Assembly (NCBI RefSeq): GCF_036884655.1
Contig: NC_088356.1
Location: forward strand, 14,232,001 to 14,296,000
DNA length: 64,000 nucleotides
Reading direction: 5' to 3'
Source: Musa acuminata AAA Group
Taxonomy: Eukaryota; Streptophyta; Magnoliopsida; Zingiberales; Musaceae
Shown here: positions 23,694-34,317 of the stretch, in pieces
Numbering within the stretch: position 1 is the stretch's first letter
Layout of the letters: each line of letters begins with the position of its first letter
The notes under the pieces: model-generated
Told to the model about the DNA's origin: nothing
What the model saw: the letters and a program-made list of their open reading frames with translations, nothing else
The model's database searches: none
Position numbers and translations under genes: made by a program

Positions 23694-24544
23694 TGTTGAA
23701 TCTCGTATTTTGATGATGAAACCACTTGATATATGTTTATGATTTAATCTGCGTTTTGAGTAACGCAGGATACTTCGATCAGGATGAGATAATTAAAGCA
23801 AGAAAATCATGTTGTGCTGGAGGAACATATCAGAAGATTGGACGTCGGGCCGGTGGGTCGGTCGACGAATCGACGTATCGATAGAAGGCTTCGGGCCGTG
23901 GACTCCGGCATCGGGCCAAGAAGAGCGGGTATTGTGCCAAGGATATCGGAGTTGCGGAGTCAACTGGTCGATTGGGCAATAGGCTGCAGGAAAGGACGAT
24001 ACGCCGAAGAATCGGACGAAGCGTCCAGGGACCAATGACATGCCGGACAACTTGGTTAATTGCTTAGGATTAATTTTCTCGATCGAAGTTTTTGTTTTGA
24101 GTGTGCAGGATTAACTACGATGGAAGAAAGACATGCAGCAAGAGTTGCGCCGGAGTCAAGACAATGATCACGTTGGGAGTTCGAGAGTTCTACGAAAGTT
24201 CGGACGGTCGTCGGAGGTTCTACGGGAACAAATCCGAGAAGTCCAGGAGCTTGCCAAAGAAGCTCATCGGAACTCGCCAAGTGGATCGTCGCAAGTCCAG
24301 GAGTTTGCCGGAAGTCCGTAGGAGCATCACCGAGGGTTCATCGGATGATCGACGGAAGTTCGCCGGAAGAAGCGATTGACGTACCAGAGCAAGTTGCAGT
24401 AAATGTCTTAGGAAATAATCGTAGTTAGCACAATGATTAAGTTAGAAATAGGAGGTGATCCCATTAATTTAATCTTGGGGCAATCAGGCCCCTGAAAGAC
24501 CCAAATTAGGCCGAATAGATCAACCCATTCGGACCTGAAATAGT

Positions 24545-24880
24545 GCTAGGAGGTAGCACCGCCAGGGTAGGAGGTAGCACCACCCAGGAGGCAGTCTCCA
24601 AGCGAGACTGGGCGGTGCAACCACCCCAGCCAGGAGGTGCAACCGCCTGGGCTCAATCTCCGAGCGAGACTGGGCGGTGCAACCTCTCCTGACAAGAGGT
24701 GGCACCGCCTGAGCTCAAGTTTCGAGCTCTGCCAGGCGGTGCAACCGCCTGAGCTCACTCTTCGAGCTTTGGCAGAGAGGTGCAACCGCCCCTGATAGAG
24801 GTGGCACCGCCCAGAGGCTCAGTCTTCGAGCTCTGCCAGGCGGTGCAACCGCCCTAGTCAGGAGGTGCAACCGCCTGATC
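24545..24880. repeat. GC-rich palindrome cluster in the E4 5' LTR
   Basis: Modules of the type GGCGGTGCAACCGCC have 6-base arms and a 3-base centre. They recur every 30-60 bases with GAGCTC-bearing spacers, ending about 60 bases before the TATA box. Confidence 0.8.
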
Positions 24881-24935
24881 CCGGAATTCCGGGAATTGAC
24901 ATATTTGAGCTCCAAATTTGAACTGGGTTGGGGCC

Positions 24936-24943
24936 TATAAATA
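24936..24943 (+). promoter_or_regulatory. LTR TATA box (E4 5' LTR)
   Basis: TATAAATA in GGGCCTATAAATACCCCACC. It probably drives the element transcript. Confidence 0.7.
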
Positions 24944-25724
24944 CCCCACCCATTCAGCACTAAAAGTACAGAACACACACTCGAAATCTTGCTGTCTTTC
25001 TGTGGTTCTTAGAGCTCAAAACTGCTAGTTCTCCTCTTTCTGTTCTTCAAAGTTTGAGTTGTAAAGAGATGAGAGAAAACTGTTGTAAGGGTTGTCTCCT
25101 AAGCCCGTCAAAAGGAGTGAATCTGTAAGAGGGTGGTTGGCCTTCACCTATTGAAGGAAGGCCTCTAGTTGACGTCGGTGACCTCGTCGGTGGAGGAAGC
25201 CAAAAGTGGAGTAGGTCAAGATTGACCGAACCACTCTAAATCTCGGTTTGCATTTCCTTTGAGCATTTTACCTTCACTGCAAACTTCTCAATAGCTTACT
25301 GCCCTCTACGGTTTTACGAACGAGTTTCAAGGTTCAGACGTAAATCTGCATTTAGATGTAAATATGCTTTTTCGTATGATCATCATATTACAGATTACGT
25401 TTATGTTTTGAGCTTTACCATAACTGCACACTGCCTTTATACTCCTGCTTAAACTGTGTCTTATCTAATCAAGTGATTTATGAATCAGCATTTAGACGTA
25501 AATCAGTTTCTTCATACGAACGTCGGATTTCAGTTTGCGCCGATATTCTGGTTTTCATCATAGCTGCAAACTGCTTGCATAGATTGACTTTAACCTTGCT
25601 TAGTATCAACTTTCATACAGAAGTTGTTTTTATCGTTTGAACGCAGCTTTCGATTTTAATCGCAGAAAGTTTTCTGCTGCACTAATTCACCCCCCCCCCT
25701 CTTAGTGCTCTCGATCCTAACAAT

Positions 25725-25736
25725 TGGTATCAGAGC
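25725..25736 (+). promoter_or_regulatory. Primer-binding site of E4
   Basis: TGGTATCAGAGC, a perfect initiator tRNA-Met complement, two bases after the LTR end. Confidence 0.9.
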
Positions 25737-25772
25737 CCGATTAACTCTCAAACGGATTAAAACCCAAGAGAG

Positions 25773-26696
25773 ATGGCTTACGCCGGAAACCAAGAGGGTC
25801 ATTCTATTACACGTCCACCCATGTTTAATGGGACGGACTACATCTATTGGAAGACCCGAATGAGGATCTTTCTTATCTCTATGGATGTTGAACTTTAGAA
25901 TCTTATCGAAAATGGTTTTTCAAAGTCTTCTCTTCCAATGATCGAATGGTCGGATTTAGAGAAGAAGCATTTTTCTTTAAACGCAAAGGCTATGAATGCC
26001 TTATTTTGCGCTTTGGACAAAAATGAGTTCAATCGGGTTTCTTTATGCGAAACGGCTTTCGATATTTGACGCACTCTTGAAATCACGCATGAAGGAACTA
26101 GTAGAGTCAAAGACTCGAAAGTTAATATTTTACTGCATGATTTCGAGCTTTTTCAAATGAAGCCAAGCGAAACCATTGGTGACATGTACACCCGTTTTAC
26201 GGATGTCGTCAATGGTTTAAGAGCTCTTGGCAAATGTTTTTCGAATTCTGAACTTGTGAACAAGATTTTGCGTTCTCTTTCTAAGAAGTGGGATTCAAAA
26301 GTAATGGCTTTACAAGAAACAAAAGATTTAAATATTTTTCCACTTGAAGAACTAATTGGTTCATTGATCACATATGAAATGACGTGCAATGCACGTGAAG
26401 AACTTGAGAACCACCTTCCATAGAACAGGAAGGATTTGGGACATAGAACATTTGAAGACCACTCGAGCATAAGCTCAAGTGATGGTGAACTTAAATAACA
26501 AATGAAACAAAAATTAAAAAGTAAAAAGAACGGAACTACTTGCTTTGAACGCAAGAAGAAGAACAAAAATTGGGATGAATCTAGCTCCTCCGAAGATGAG
26601 GAGAAAATCAACAAAGGCGAGGTGGCAAACTACGCCTTTATGCCTTTCGAAGCTGAGGTAATCAAAATGCCTTTAATTTACTTTGAAATTACATGA
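25773..26696 (+). pseudogene. gag-like pseudogene of E4
   Basis: It begins MAYAGNQEGHSITRPP, then YWKTRMRIFL, AMNALFCALDKNEFNRV, VKDSKVNILLHDFELF, DMYTRFTDVVNGL, LEELIGSLITYEMTCNA and an acidic tail, ending FEIT. In-frame stops are visible soon after the start (LWNL region changed to TAG near 25895), at DIW (TGA near 26067), at LPKNR (TAG near 26421) and near 26496. The tail has TCFERKKKNKNW where a zinc knuckle should be, keeping only one Cys. The protein would bind element RNA and assemble particles if intact. Confidence 0.85.
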
Positions 26697-29620
26697 TGCT
26701 TTTCATAAAGCATTTTTCTTTTTTATTTAATTTTCTTGAAAATTGCATGTTTAATAATTTTATAATGAAAATACAAACAATTAGGAATCATGCTTATCAT
26801 TGTAGTAATTTTGAAAATAATCATGAAAATTGCATGTTTATGATAAACAAAATGATTTTGATTAAAAATACCTTATGAAATCATGCTATATGTGGTTGAG
26901 AAGTAATAATGTGTATCATGTTGATTTCCATTGTTATTTCTCGATTTTGAGTATATGAAATCATGTTTAATTTGAAGTTATGATTAATGAGTATATATTT
27001 TTTAAATTATGTATGATGATTCTTGATATTTATGGATTATCAATTTTCATGATAATAACAGTGGCTTTAAAAAAAAAAAATTGATGCATGTTTTCATAAA
27101 TGAAAAGGCATGCTAACATGAAATCGACCACTTAAAATGAAAACTTAAAAAAGGGGAAAATATATTATCAATGAAATCATGAATCTATGTTATAAATTTT
27201 GTGAGCCATAAAAATGATTTTGATGATTTAAATTTGAAATGAGTTTTATCAAAATCATGATCTTGATTTATCAAATTGAATGAATTGAAAATGAATGATG
27301 ATTTTTCTCTTGAATGATTGTGACTTATATTCCTTGTATTCATGATATGATTTTTATGCAATTCTTTGTATTCATGAAATATTTATCTCATCACCCAATT
27401 ATTTCTTTTCAATATTCCTCAAGTGATGATATGAATGCATGAGATATTCATGAATTTATTTTAATGTATGCAAATGAGAAGTTTCGATCATGCATGGTAG
27501 GATGCAATGTGACAAATTAATACCATGATGATTTGAAATATTTATGATTTGGAATGATGCATATGCTTTTTATTATGATAATGTATGATATGTATCATGA
27601 ATGCTTAAAAAAATTAAATAAATAAATGTTTATATCATGTTAGATGGTTTTACATATTATGCATGATAAGCTATAGTGATGAGTGAAACAATGATTGAAA
27701 TAATATGAATGATGATTTGGAATCATGCATATAATAATGAGTTTATATGTTTTGAAAATGTGCATGTTTTAATTTGAAAATATAATGATGCACAAATGAG
27801 ATTGATACTAACCTTTGTCATGATTTAAAAATTGATGTAAAGGGTTTTTCCCTTCTTTTTGACAATGACAAAAGGGGAGATAGCTAGCTTGCACAATTCA
27901 AGAAGAAAGCAAAAATTGCACTTCTCAAAAGAGAAGAAATTGCTATCTTGAACATCACCAAGAAGTGCTATCTTGCAAAGACACACAAATGCAATCATGC
28001 AAAATTTGTAATTTTGCACATCATTAAAATTTATGATGCTTTGTTGATTATGCATGTTCTAAAATGTTATAAAATTCACTAGCTTGCATGATGTAGAACT
28101 TAGCTATATTGAACATCACCAAGGAATGCTATCTTGCCTATCTCAAGAAGCAAAAAGTTAACTTGCACATCTAGCAAAACTTATATTTCAAGAAGCAAGA
28201 GTTGCTTTCTTGAACATCTCAAAATTGCTAGCTTGCGGGCCTTAAAATGTAGAAATTTTTTGCAACTACCATGATGATGAGCATGCCTTATCTTCATGAT
28301 TATATTTGAAAAACTATGGCAAAAATATGTCCAAATGATTAAACGTGTTAAAATTATTTTTCGGACTTTTTTGATTGAATGATCAAATCACTTGATTGCC
28401 ATAATGATTTTACACAATTACTTGCCATGATTACATGTTGGAAATTATGTGCTTGAATACAAAAATTTTCATGATAATAAGCATGTTTTACCTTCATGAT
28501 TGTAATTGAATATCTCTAGTAAAACCCTGTCCGAATGTATGAAAGTGTCAAATTTTATTTTCGGATTTTCTTGATCCTAACAATTGGATTTTCTTGATAC
28601 ATTATCCTCTTCCGAACTTAACAAGCATATGTCATATCAAGTTTAATTCACATCATTGATTTTTGACATATGGAATCATCTAGCAAATGCACTTATCATG
28701 TGAAAAATATTTTTCGAGAAACATATTTGATGATTCCCTCTTATAAAAGGAAGATATTTTTACATACAAGGATTTGACTCACTTACATATCTTAATCCTT
28801 GCAAAAATGAAGTGTGCTTTAATATCTTATCGATTTGAACTTCACATATGGCTTTCCTCCTTCATGTAAAAAGATAACAAATAAAAAGGAAGAAGCAATA
28901 AAAGCTATCTCCATGTCATGTTTTCCTCGAGATGTTTGCATAATTGGTATCCTATCACTCACTAATGGAAAATGACATAAACCAACTTATGGCATCGCAC
29001 TTATATTTAAAATTTGCTTATATCGTTCTCCTTATTGTTGATGACAAAGGGGGAGAAATATATAAATTGATACTATGAGTGCCATATTTGAAGAATATGA
29101 ATAGATGTCATGAATGCCATATTATGATGAGATATCAAAAGCAGCATTCATATGAATAGGTGCTATGAATGTCATATCATGTCAAGATATCAAGAACTTG
29201 AATCGCAATTTTACATGTTGATATCTTACCATTTGATGATAGCAAACTTGTATGATGATAACAATAGATATTATGTTTTTTATGCAATGAGTTAAACTAA
29301 TATCACAAACACTTGATTGTGGTACTTCTCCTTTTTGTTGATGACAAAGGGGGAGAAGTATGTTGATGACATGATATGTTATGCATAAGTTTATGATGAC
29401 ATGTTGCTTGGATTTTTGAATCCAAGAGTTTCTATCAATATGGCATATTGATAGGGGGAGTTTGTTTAAACTCTGGGAGTTAAGGTTAACTCCGATTATG
29501 ATGACATGTTGCTTAGATTTTTGAATCTAAGAGTTTCTATCAATATGGCATATTGATAGGGGGAGTTTGTTTAAACTTCGGGAGTTAAGGTTAACTCCGT
29601 CATCAGGTGGTTGTCATCAT
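26697..29620 (+). other. Non-coding internal region of E4
   Basis: AT-rich spacer (26697-27840), then PPT-like modules TGACAATGACAAAAGGGGAG (27860), a degenerate repeat zone of GCTAGCTTGCAC and AAGAAGCAAAA words (27885-28260), more spacer, PPT-like modules TTGTTGATGACAAAGGGGG (29035 and 29335), and a duplicated 105-base hairpin unit (29391-29600). I see no gene. Confidence 0.75.
29391..29600 (+). repeat. 105-bp tandem duplication carrying the hairpin and a PPT-like tract
   Basis: Units 29391-29495 and 29496-29600 differ at few bases. Each has the TATCAATATG/CATATTGATA hairpin (29433-29453 and 29538-29558), then GGGGGAG, GTTTAAAC, and the second palindrome GGAGTTAA/TTAACTCC. E3 and E11 have a single unit. 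Confidence 0.85.
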
Positions 29621-29635
29621 CAAAAAGGGGGAGAT
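29621..29635 (+). promoter_or_regulatory. Polypurine tract of E4
   Basis: CAAAAAGGGGGAGAT, immediately before the 3' LTR. It is the plus-strand primer in LTR element replication. Confidence 0.8.
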
Positions 29636-31727
29636 CGTTGAATCTCGTATTTTGATGATGAAACCACTTAATATATGTTTATGATTTAATCTGCATTTTG
29701 AGTAACGCAGGATACTTCGATCAGGATGAGACAATTAAAGCAGGAAAATCATGTTGTGCTGGAGGAACATGTCAGAAGATTGGACGTCGGGCCGGTGGAT
29801 CGGTCGACGTATCGACGTATCGATAGAAGGCTTCGGGCCGTGGACTCGGGCATCGGGCCAAGAAGAGCGGGTATTATGCCAAGGATATCGGAGTTGCGAA
29901 GTCAACTGGCCGATTGGGCAATAGGCTGCAGGAAAGGACGATGCGCCGAAGAATCGGACGAAGCGTCGAGGGACTAATGACATGCCGGACAACTTGGTTA
30001 ATTGCTTAGGATTAATTGTCTCGATCGAAGTTTTTGTTTTGAGTGTGTAGGATTAACTACGATGGAAGAAAGACATGCAGCAGGAGTTGCACCGGAGTCA
30101 AGACAATGATCACGTTGGGAGTTCGAGAGTTCTACGGAAGTTCGGACGGTCATCGGAGGTTCTACGGGAACAAATCTGAGAAGTCCAGGAGCTTGCCAAA
30201 GAACGTCGGAACTCGCCAAGTGGATCGTCGCAAGTCCAGGAGTTTGCCGGAAGTCCGCAGGAGCATCACCGAGGGTTCATCGGATGATCAACGGAAGTTC
30301 GCCGGAAGCTCGCAGGAAGAAGCGATTGACGTACCGGAGCAAGTTGCAGTAAATGTCTTAGGAAATAATCGTAGTTAGCACAATGATTAAGTTAGAAATG
30401 GGAGGTGATCCCATTAACTTAATCTTGGGGCAATCGGGCCCCTGAAAGACCCAAATTAGGCCGAATGGATCAACCCATTCGGACCTGAAATAGTGCTAGG
30501 AGGTAGCACCGCCAGGGTAGGAGGTAGCACCGCCCAGGAGGCAGTCTCCAAGCGAGACTGGGCGATGCAACCGCCCCAGCCAGGAGGTGCAACCGCCTGG
30601 GCTCAGTCTCCGAGCGAGACTGGGCGGTGCAACCTCTCTTGACAAGAGGTGGCACCGCCTGAGCTCAAGTTTCGAGCTCTGCCAAGCGGTGCAACCGCCC
30701 CAGTCAGGAGGTGCAACTGCCTGAGCTCAGTCTTCGAGCTCTGGCAGAGAGGTGCAACCGCCCTTGACAGAGGTGGCACCGCCCAGAGGCTCAGTCTTCG
30801 AGCTCTGCCAGGCGGTGCAACCGCCCCGGTCAGGAGGTGCAACCGCCTGATCCCGGAATTCCGGGAATTGACAGATTTGAGCTCCAAATTTGAACTGGGT
30901 TGGGGCCTATAAATACCCCACCCATTCAGCACTGAAAGTACAGAACACACACTCGAAATCTTGCTGTCTTTTTGTGGTTCTTAGAGCTCAAAACTGCTAG
31001 TTCTCCTCTTTCTGTTCTTCAAAGTTTGAGTTGTAAAGAGAGGAGAGAAAACTGCTGTAAGGGTTGTCTCCTAAGCCCGTCAAAAGGAGTGAATCTGTAA
31101 GAGGGTGGTTGGCCTTTGCCTATTGAAGGAAGGCCTCTAGTTGACGTCGGTGACCTCGTCAGTGGAGGAAGCCAAAAGTGGAGTAGGTCAAGATTGACCG
31201 AACCACTCTAAATCTCGGTTTGCATTTCCTTTGAGCATTTTACCTTCACTGCAAACTTCTCAATAGCTTACTGCCCTATGCGATTTTACGAACGAGTTTC
31301 AAGGTTCAGACGTAAATCTGCGTTTAGACGTAAATCTACGTTTAGACGTAAATCTGCTTTTTCGTATGATCATCATATTGCATATTGCGTTTACGTTTTG
31401 AGCTTTACCATAACTGCACACTGCCTTTATACTCCTGCTTAAACTGCGTCTTATCTAATCAAGTGATTTACGAATCAACATTTAGACGTAAATCAGTTTC
31501 TTCGTACGAACGTCGGATTTCAGTTTGCGCCGATATTCTGGTTTTCATCATAGCTGCAAACTGCCTGCATAGATTGACTTTAACCTTGCTTAGTATCAAC
31601 TTTCATACAGAAGTTGTTTTTATCGTTTGAACGTAGCTTTCGATTTTAATCGCAGAAAGTTTTCCGCTGCACTAATTCACCCCCCCCCCCCCCCCCCCCC
31701 CCCCTCTTAGTGCTCTCGATCCTAACA
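29636..31727 (+). repeat. 3' LTR of E4 (2.09 kb)
   Basis: Same order as the 5' LTR. The first base is C instead of T. It has a longer C-run (about 25 C at 31680-31704) and an extra GACGTAAATC-type repeat near 31320-31345. The TATA box is at 30908-30915. Confidence 0.92.
30908..30915 (+). promoter_or_regulatory. LTR TATA box (E4 3' LTR)
   Basis: TATAAATA in the same context as in the 5' LTR. Confidence 0.65.
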
Positions 31728-31732
31728 CAGGT
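31728..31732 (+). other. Target-site duplication of E4, right copy
   Basis: CAGGT, identical to 23689-23693. Confidence 0.9.
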
Positions 31733-31940
31733 CTCATCAGTAACCTAAGCATGTTCTGAGGAGGTTCCACCTTATCAGAGAGATCGTAACCTGAGGAGAT
31801 GTAGTAGTAGAAAGAGTTCCATCCGAAGATAACATTACAGATCCACTAACAAAGTCGTTGTCTCAGATTGTCTTTGAACGTCACAGGGGTCTGATGAGGA
31901 TCAGACACATAGGTGATTGGCTTTAGGTCAAGTGGGAGAT
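31733..31940 (+). pseudogene. C-terminal pol and PPT of copia C1 (3' of E4)
   Basis: This continues the RNase H tail (ISNLSMF-type frame, then TNKVVVSDCL-like text) seen also in copia C2 at 42961-43100. It ends in the PPT AAGTGGGAGAT just before the LTR. Confidence 0.75.
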
Positions 31941-32048
31941 TGCTAGTCATATGTGCCCAGCAAACCAAACACGTGAGTGATGGCACGTGTGACTTGATAC
32001 AGAATCTTTTTGTTTGTTATATTTTGGCATATATCACTTTATAACTAT

Positions 32049-32090
<42 letters not shown>

Positions 32091-33558
32091 GATGTCCTTG
32101 GATTTGTGCAATGGGAATCGGATCATGATGAGATCACGATAATGAGATCGATTCACCTTTAAACACAGATCCTAAACAATCCTGGTCATAGGTTATTCGA
32201 GAGGGACATCGTGATAACCGAACAGACTGGTGTGCTGTATACTCGTCCATATGATGGATGCAGCTAGTCTCATAGCTGCTCATATAGGGACACTAGGGAT
32301 ACAGTACAGGTGCTTATTGGAGAATGAGTTCACTAATTGATCTGCTTACGGAATGCTAGATGGTTGATGATGTCTTATTGTCAGACAACGATTCCGTAGT
32401 CCTAGTGGTGTATCTGATCCTTAGACTTTAGACACCAAAGATGACTTGTATGAATGCTACAGTCTTTGATTCCAGACTTATAGGTTTGGCTATCCCAGAT
32501 CTAGTACAACTGGTCATTGGGAGTGGTAGTCGAATTTACTAGGGCTATTGAGTGTCGATAGAGGATCATCCACTCTCGGTGTCATGAGAGGAATATCCCA
32601 TGTGTTCTTGCTCAGACAAATCCCTGGCCATGGTCATTCGGGTTGAGAGAAAAGAGTTCTCTGGGAGAATCCGATTAAAGCGAGACTTGAGTAGAAACCG
32701 TATGGGTCTGACAGCACCATGCTTGATATACAGTTTCTGGTATATTAGATGGATGAGGGACTATAGGTACACGGTAACTGAGGACAGACAGGTCTAATGG
32801 ATTGGATTCCCCTATATCGTCTGGGGACTACGGCGTAGTGGCCTAGTATGTCCGTAGTCGATGAGTCGAGTGAATTATTACAGAGATAATAATTCACTGA
32901 GTTAGAAGGAGTTCTGATAGGTATGACTCACGGCCAGCTCGATATTTGGCCTAGAGGGTCACACACATATGGTAGGCATTGCGATGAGTAGAGGTTCGGA
33001 TATGAGATATCCGACGGAGCCCTTGTCTTATTGGATATCCAATAAGCCCATAAATTATTGGATCTCATGGACGAGATCCAATAAGAGCCCATGAGAGATT
33101 ATTAGATTGAGATCCACTAATCTAAAAGGCTTGGGTTATTGGATGCAGATCCAATACCCACTAGGGGAGGATCCATTAGGGTTTGACAAGGGGCCTCTAT
33201 AAATAGGAGTGATTCAGAGCCTTATAGGCTAGAGCCTTTACTTGCATCTCCTATTCTCCTCCCCCTCTCCACCTCAGAGCAGGCCTGGAGTTTTGAGGAG
33301 TGTCGTCGCAGCCCTGCTGTATGGATCACCGCTAGAGAGGAGGACACTTGACCTCCTTCACCCTCTCCTAAAGAGATGTAAGGAAATAGGGATATACAAT
33401 CTCCCTAGGTAACACAATCTATTCTATATGCAATTTTAAGTTTTGCGGATTTTGCGCACCAATCTTCTCATGACGACGAACATCTCTTTGGGAATCGGGG
33501 ATTTTATTTTCTTGTTCTTCCGCTACGCATGTGATGTCGCCCCCAAGATTTCCGAACA
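31941..33558 (+). repeat. 3' LTR of copia C1 (1.62 kb)
   Basis: It starts TGCTAGTCATATGTGCC and ends AAGATTTCCGAACA. It is homologous to the C2 LTR. It contains a TA microsatellite (32050-32090), a CCTCTATAAATAGGAG box near 33192 and a leader rich in CTCC downstream. Confidence 0.85.
32050..32090. repeat. (TA)n microsatellite
   Basis: About 40 bases of TA repeat inside the C1 LTR. The C2 LTR has a much shorter one at the matching place. Confidence 0.95.
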
Positions 33559-34268
33559 CTAGGGGGTGGTACCACCTAGACATAGTCTTCTAGATGGTGG
33601 TACTGCCAGACTGGGTGGTGGTACCACCCAATGTCAGGCTGCAGGCGGTGGTACTGCCCGTACCCTGAAATTTTGGGGGTTTGAATTTTGGGCTCCAAAT
33701 TTGATTCCATTTGAGGCCTATAAATACCCCAGCTATTCCTGCATGGAAAAGCAAGAAATATTGAGCAAAACTCTATGATTCTAAAGTTGTAAACCTTAGA
33801 AAGTTTAGTTCCCTCCTCCCAAAGCTTAGAGAGAGTTCTAAGGGAGGTGTGAGAGGGATACCTTGTAAACGTGGGTTGTAAAAGGTTATCTCCTAAACTT
33901 GTGAAAAGTAGAAGAGAGGTGTAAAAGATTATTGGTCTTCGGTTATTGAAGGAAGACCAATAGTGGATGCTGGTGGCCTCGACAAAAGAGGAATCGGTGG
34001 AGTGGATGTAGGTCACGACGACCGAACCACTATAAAAATCTGGTTTGCATTTCCCTTGAGCAATTTACTTTAACTGCAAACCACTTTGCTTGCTTTACAT
34101 CCACTATGCTCTTCCGTGCACTTTCAAAGTTATTACCTTTATGAAACGGTTTTTCGTCGGAAATGGATTTAATCACAACGAAGATTAAAACTGACGTAAT
34201 TTTTACTACTACACTAATTCACCCCCTCCCCCCCGTCCTCCCTCTTAGTGCCGACTCTTTTCCTAACA
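33559..34268 (+). repeat. 5' LTR of E5 (inner 710 bp)
   Basis: It begins inside the palindromic zone (GGTGGTACCACC) at the C1 junction and ends TTTTCCTAACA. TATA box at 33719-33726. Confidence 0.8.
33719..33726 (+). promoter_or_regulatory. LTR TATA box (E5 5' LTR)
   Basis: TATAAATA in GGCCTATAAATACCCC. Confidence 0.65.
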
Positions 34269-34270
34269 AT

Positions 34271-34282
34271 TGGTATCAGAGC
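34271..34282 (+). promoter_or_regulatory. Primer-binding site of E5
   Basis: TGGTATCAGAGC, a perfect initiator tRNA-Met complement. Confidence 0.9.
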
Positions 34283-34317
34283 CTCGTATTTCTCATTTGG
34301 TTTAACTCCTAATAGAA

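Larger units (their letters stand above)
23694..25722 (+). repeat. 5' LTR of E4 (2.03 kb)
   Basis: It starts TGTTGAATCTCG and ends GATCCTAACA. It holds a palindromic GC-rich zone (24545-24880), a TATA box at 24936-24943, conserved AAGGGTTGTCTCCTAAGCCC and ATTGACCGAACCACTCTA blocks, and a short array of TTTAGACGTAAATC-like repeats. Confidence 0.92.
23694..31727 (+). mobile_element. E4, complete gag-only LTR element nested in copia C1
   Basis: This is the reference copy for the family: 5' LTR 23694-25722, PBS 25725-25736, gag pseudogene 25773-26696, non-coding region 26697-29620, PPT 29621-29635, 3' LTR 29636-31727, flanked by CAGGT on both sides. Copia C1 reads on across the junction. The internal region is 3.9 kb and codes only for gag, so transposition must have used enzymes from another element. 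The two LTRs differ by a few percent by eye, plus indels in the C-run and the 18-base repeats, so it is older than E11. Confidence 0.92.
20419..33558 (+). mobile_element. Copia C1, Ty1/copia element lacking its 5' end, split by E4
   Basis: C1 has a gag remnant, protease, integrase, reverse transcriptase and RNase H (20419-23693). It is interrupted by E4 (23694-31727). The tail of RNase H, a PPT and a complete 3' LTR follow (31728-33558). The 5' LTR, PBS and gag N-terminus are absent at the Gypsy B junction. Copia order (integrase before reverse transcriptase) is clear. The clade was not assigned. Confidence 0.85.

Noticed and set aside
24101..24379. Arg/Ser-rich ORFs in the outer LTR region (also 30043-30378, 58062-58389)
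   Set aside because: They lie in LTRs, are open on both strands in several frames, and follow low-complexity CGACGATC-like sequence.
25725..25736. TGGTATCAGAGC strings considered as tRNA gene ends
   Set aside because: They lie immediately inside LTR ends with no tRNA cloverleaf nearby; they are primer-binding sites.
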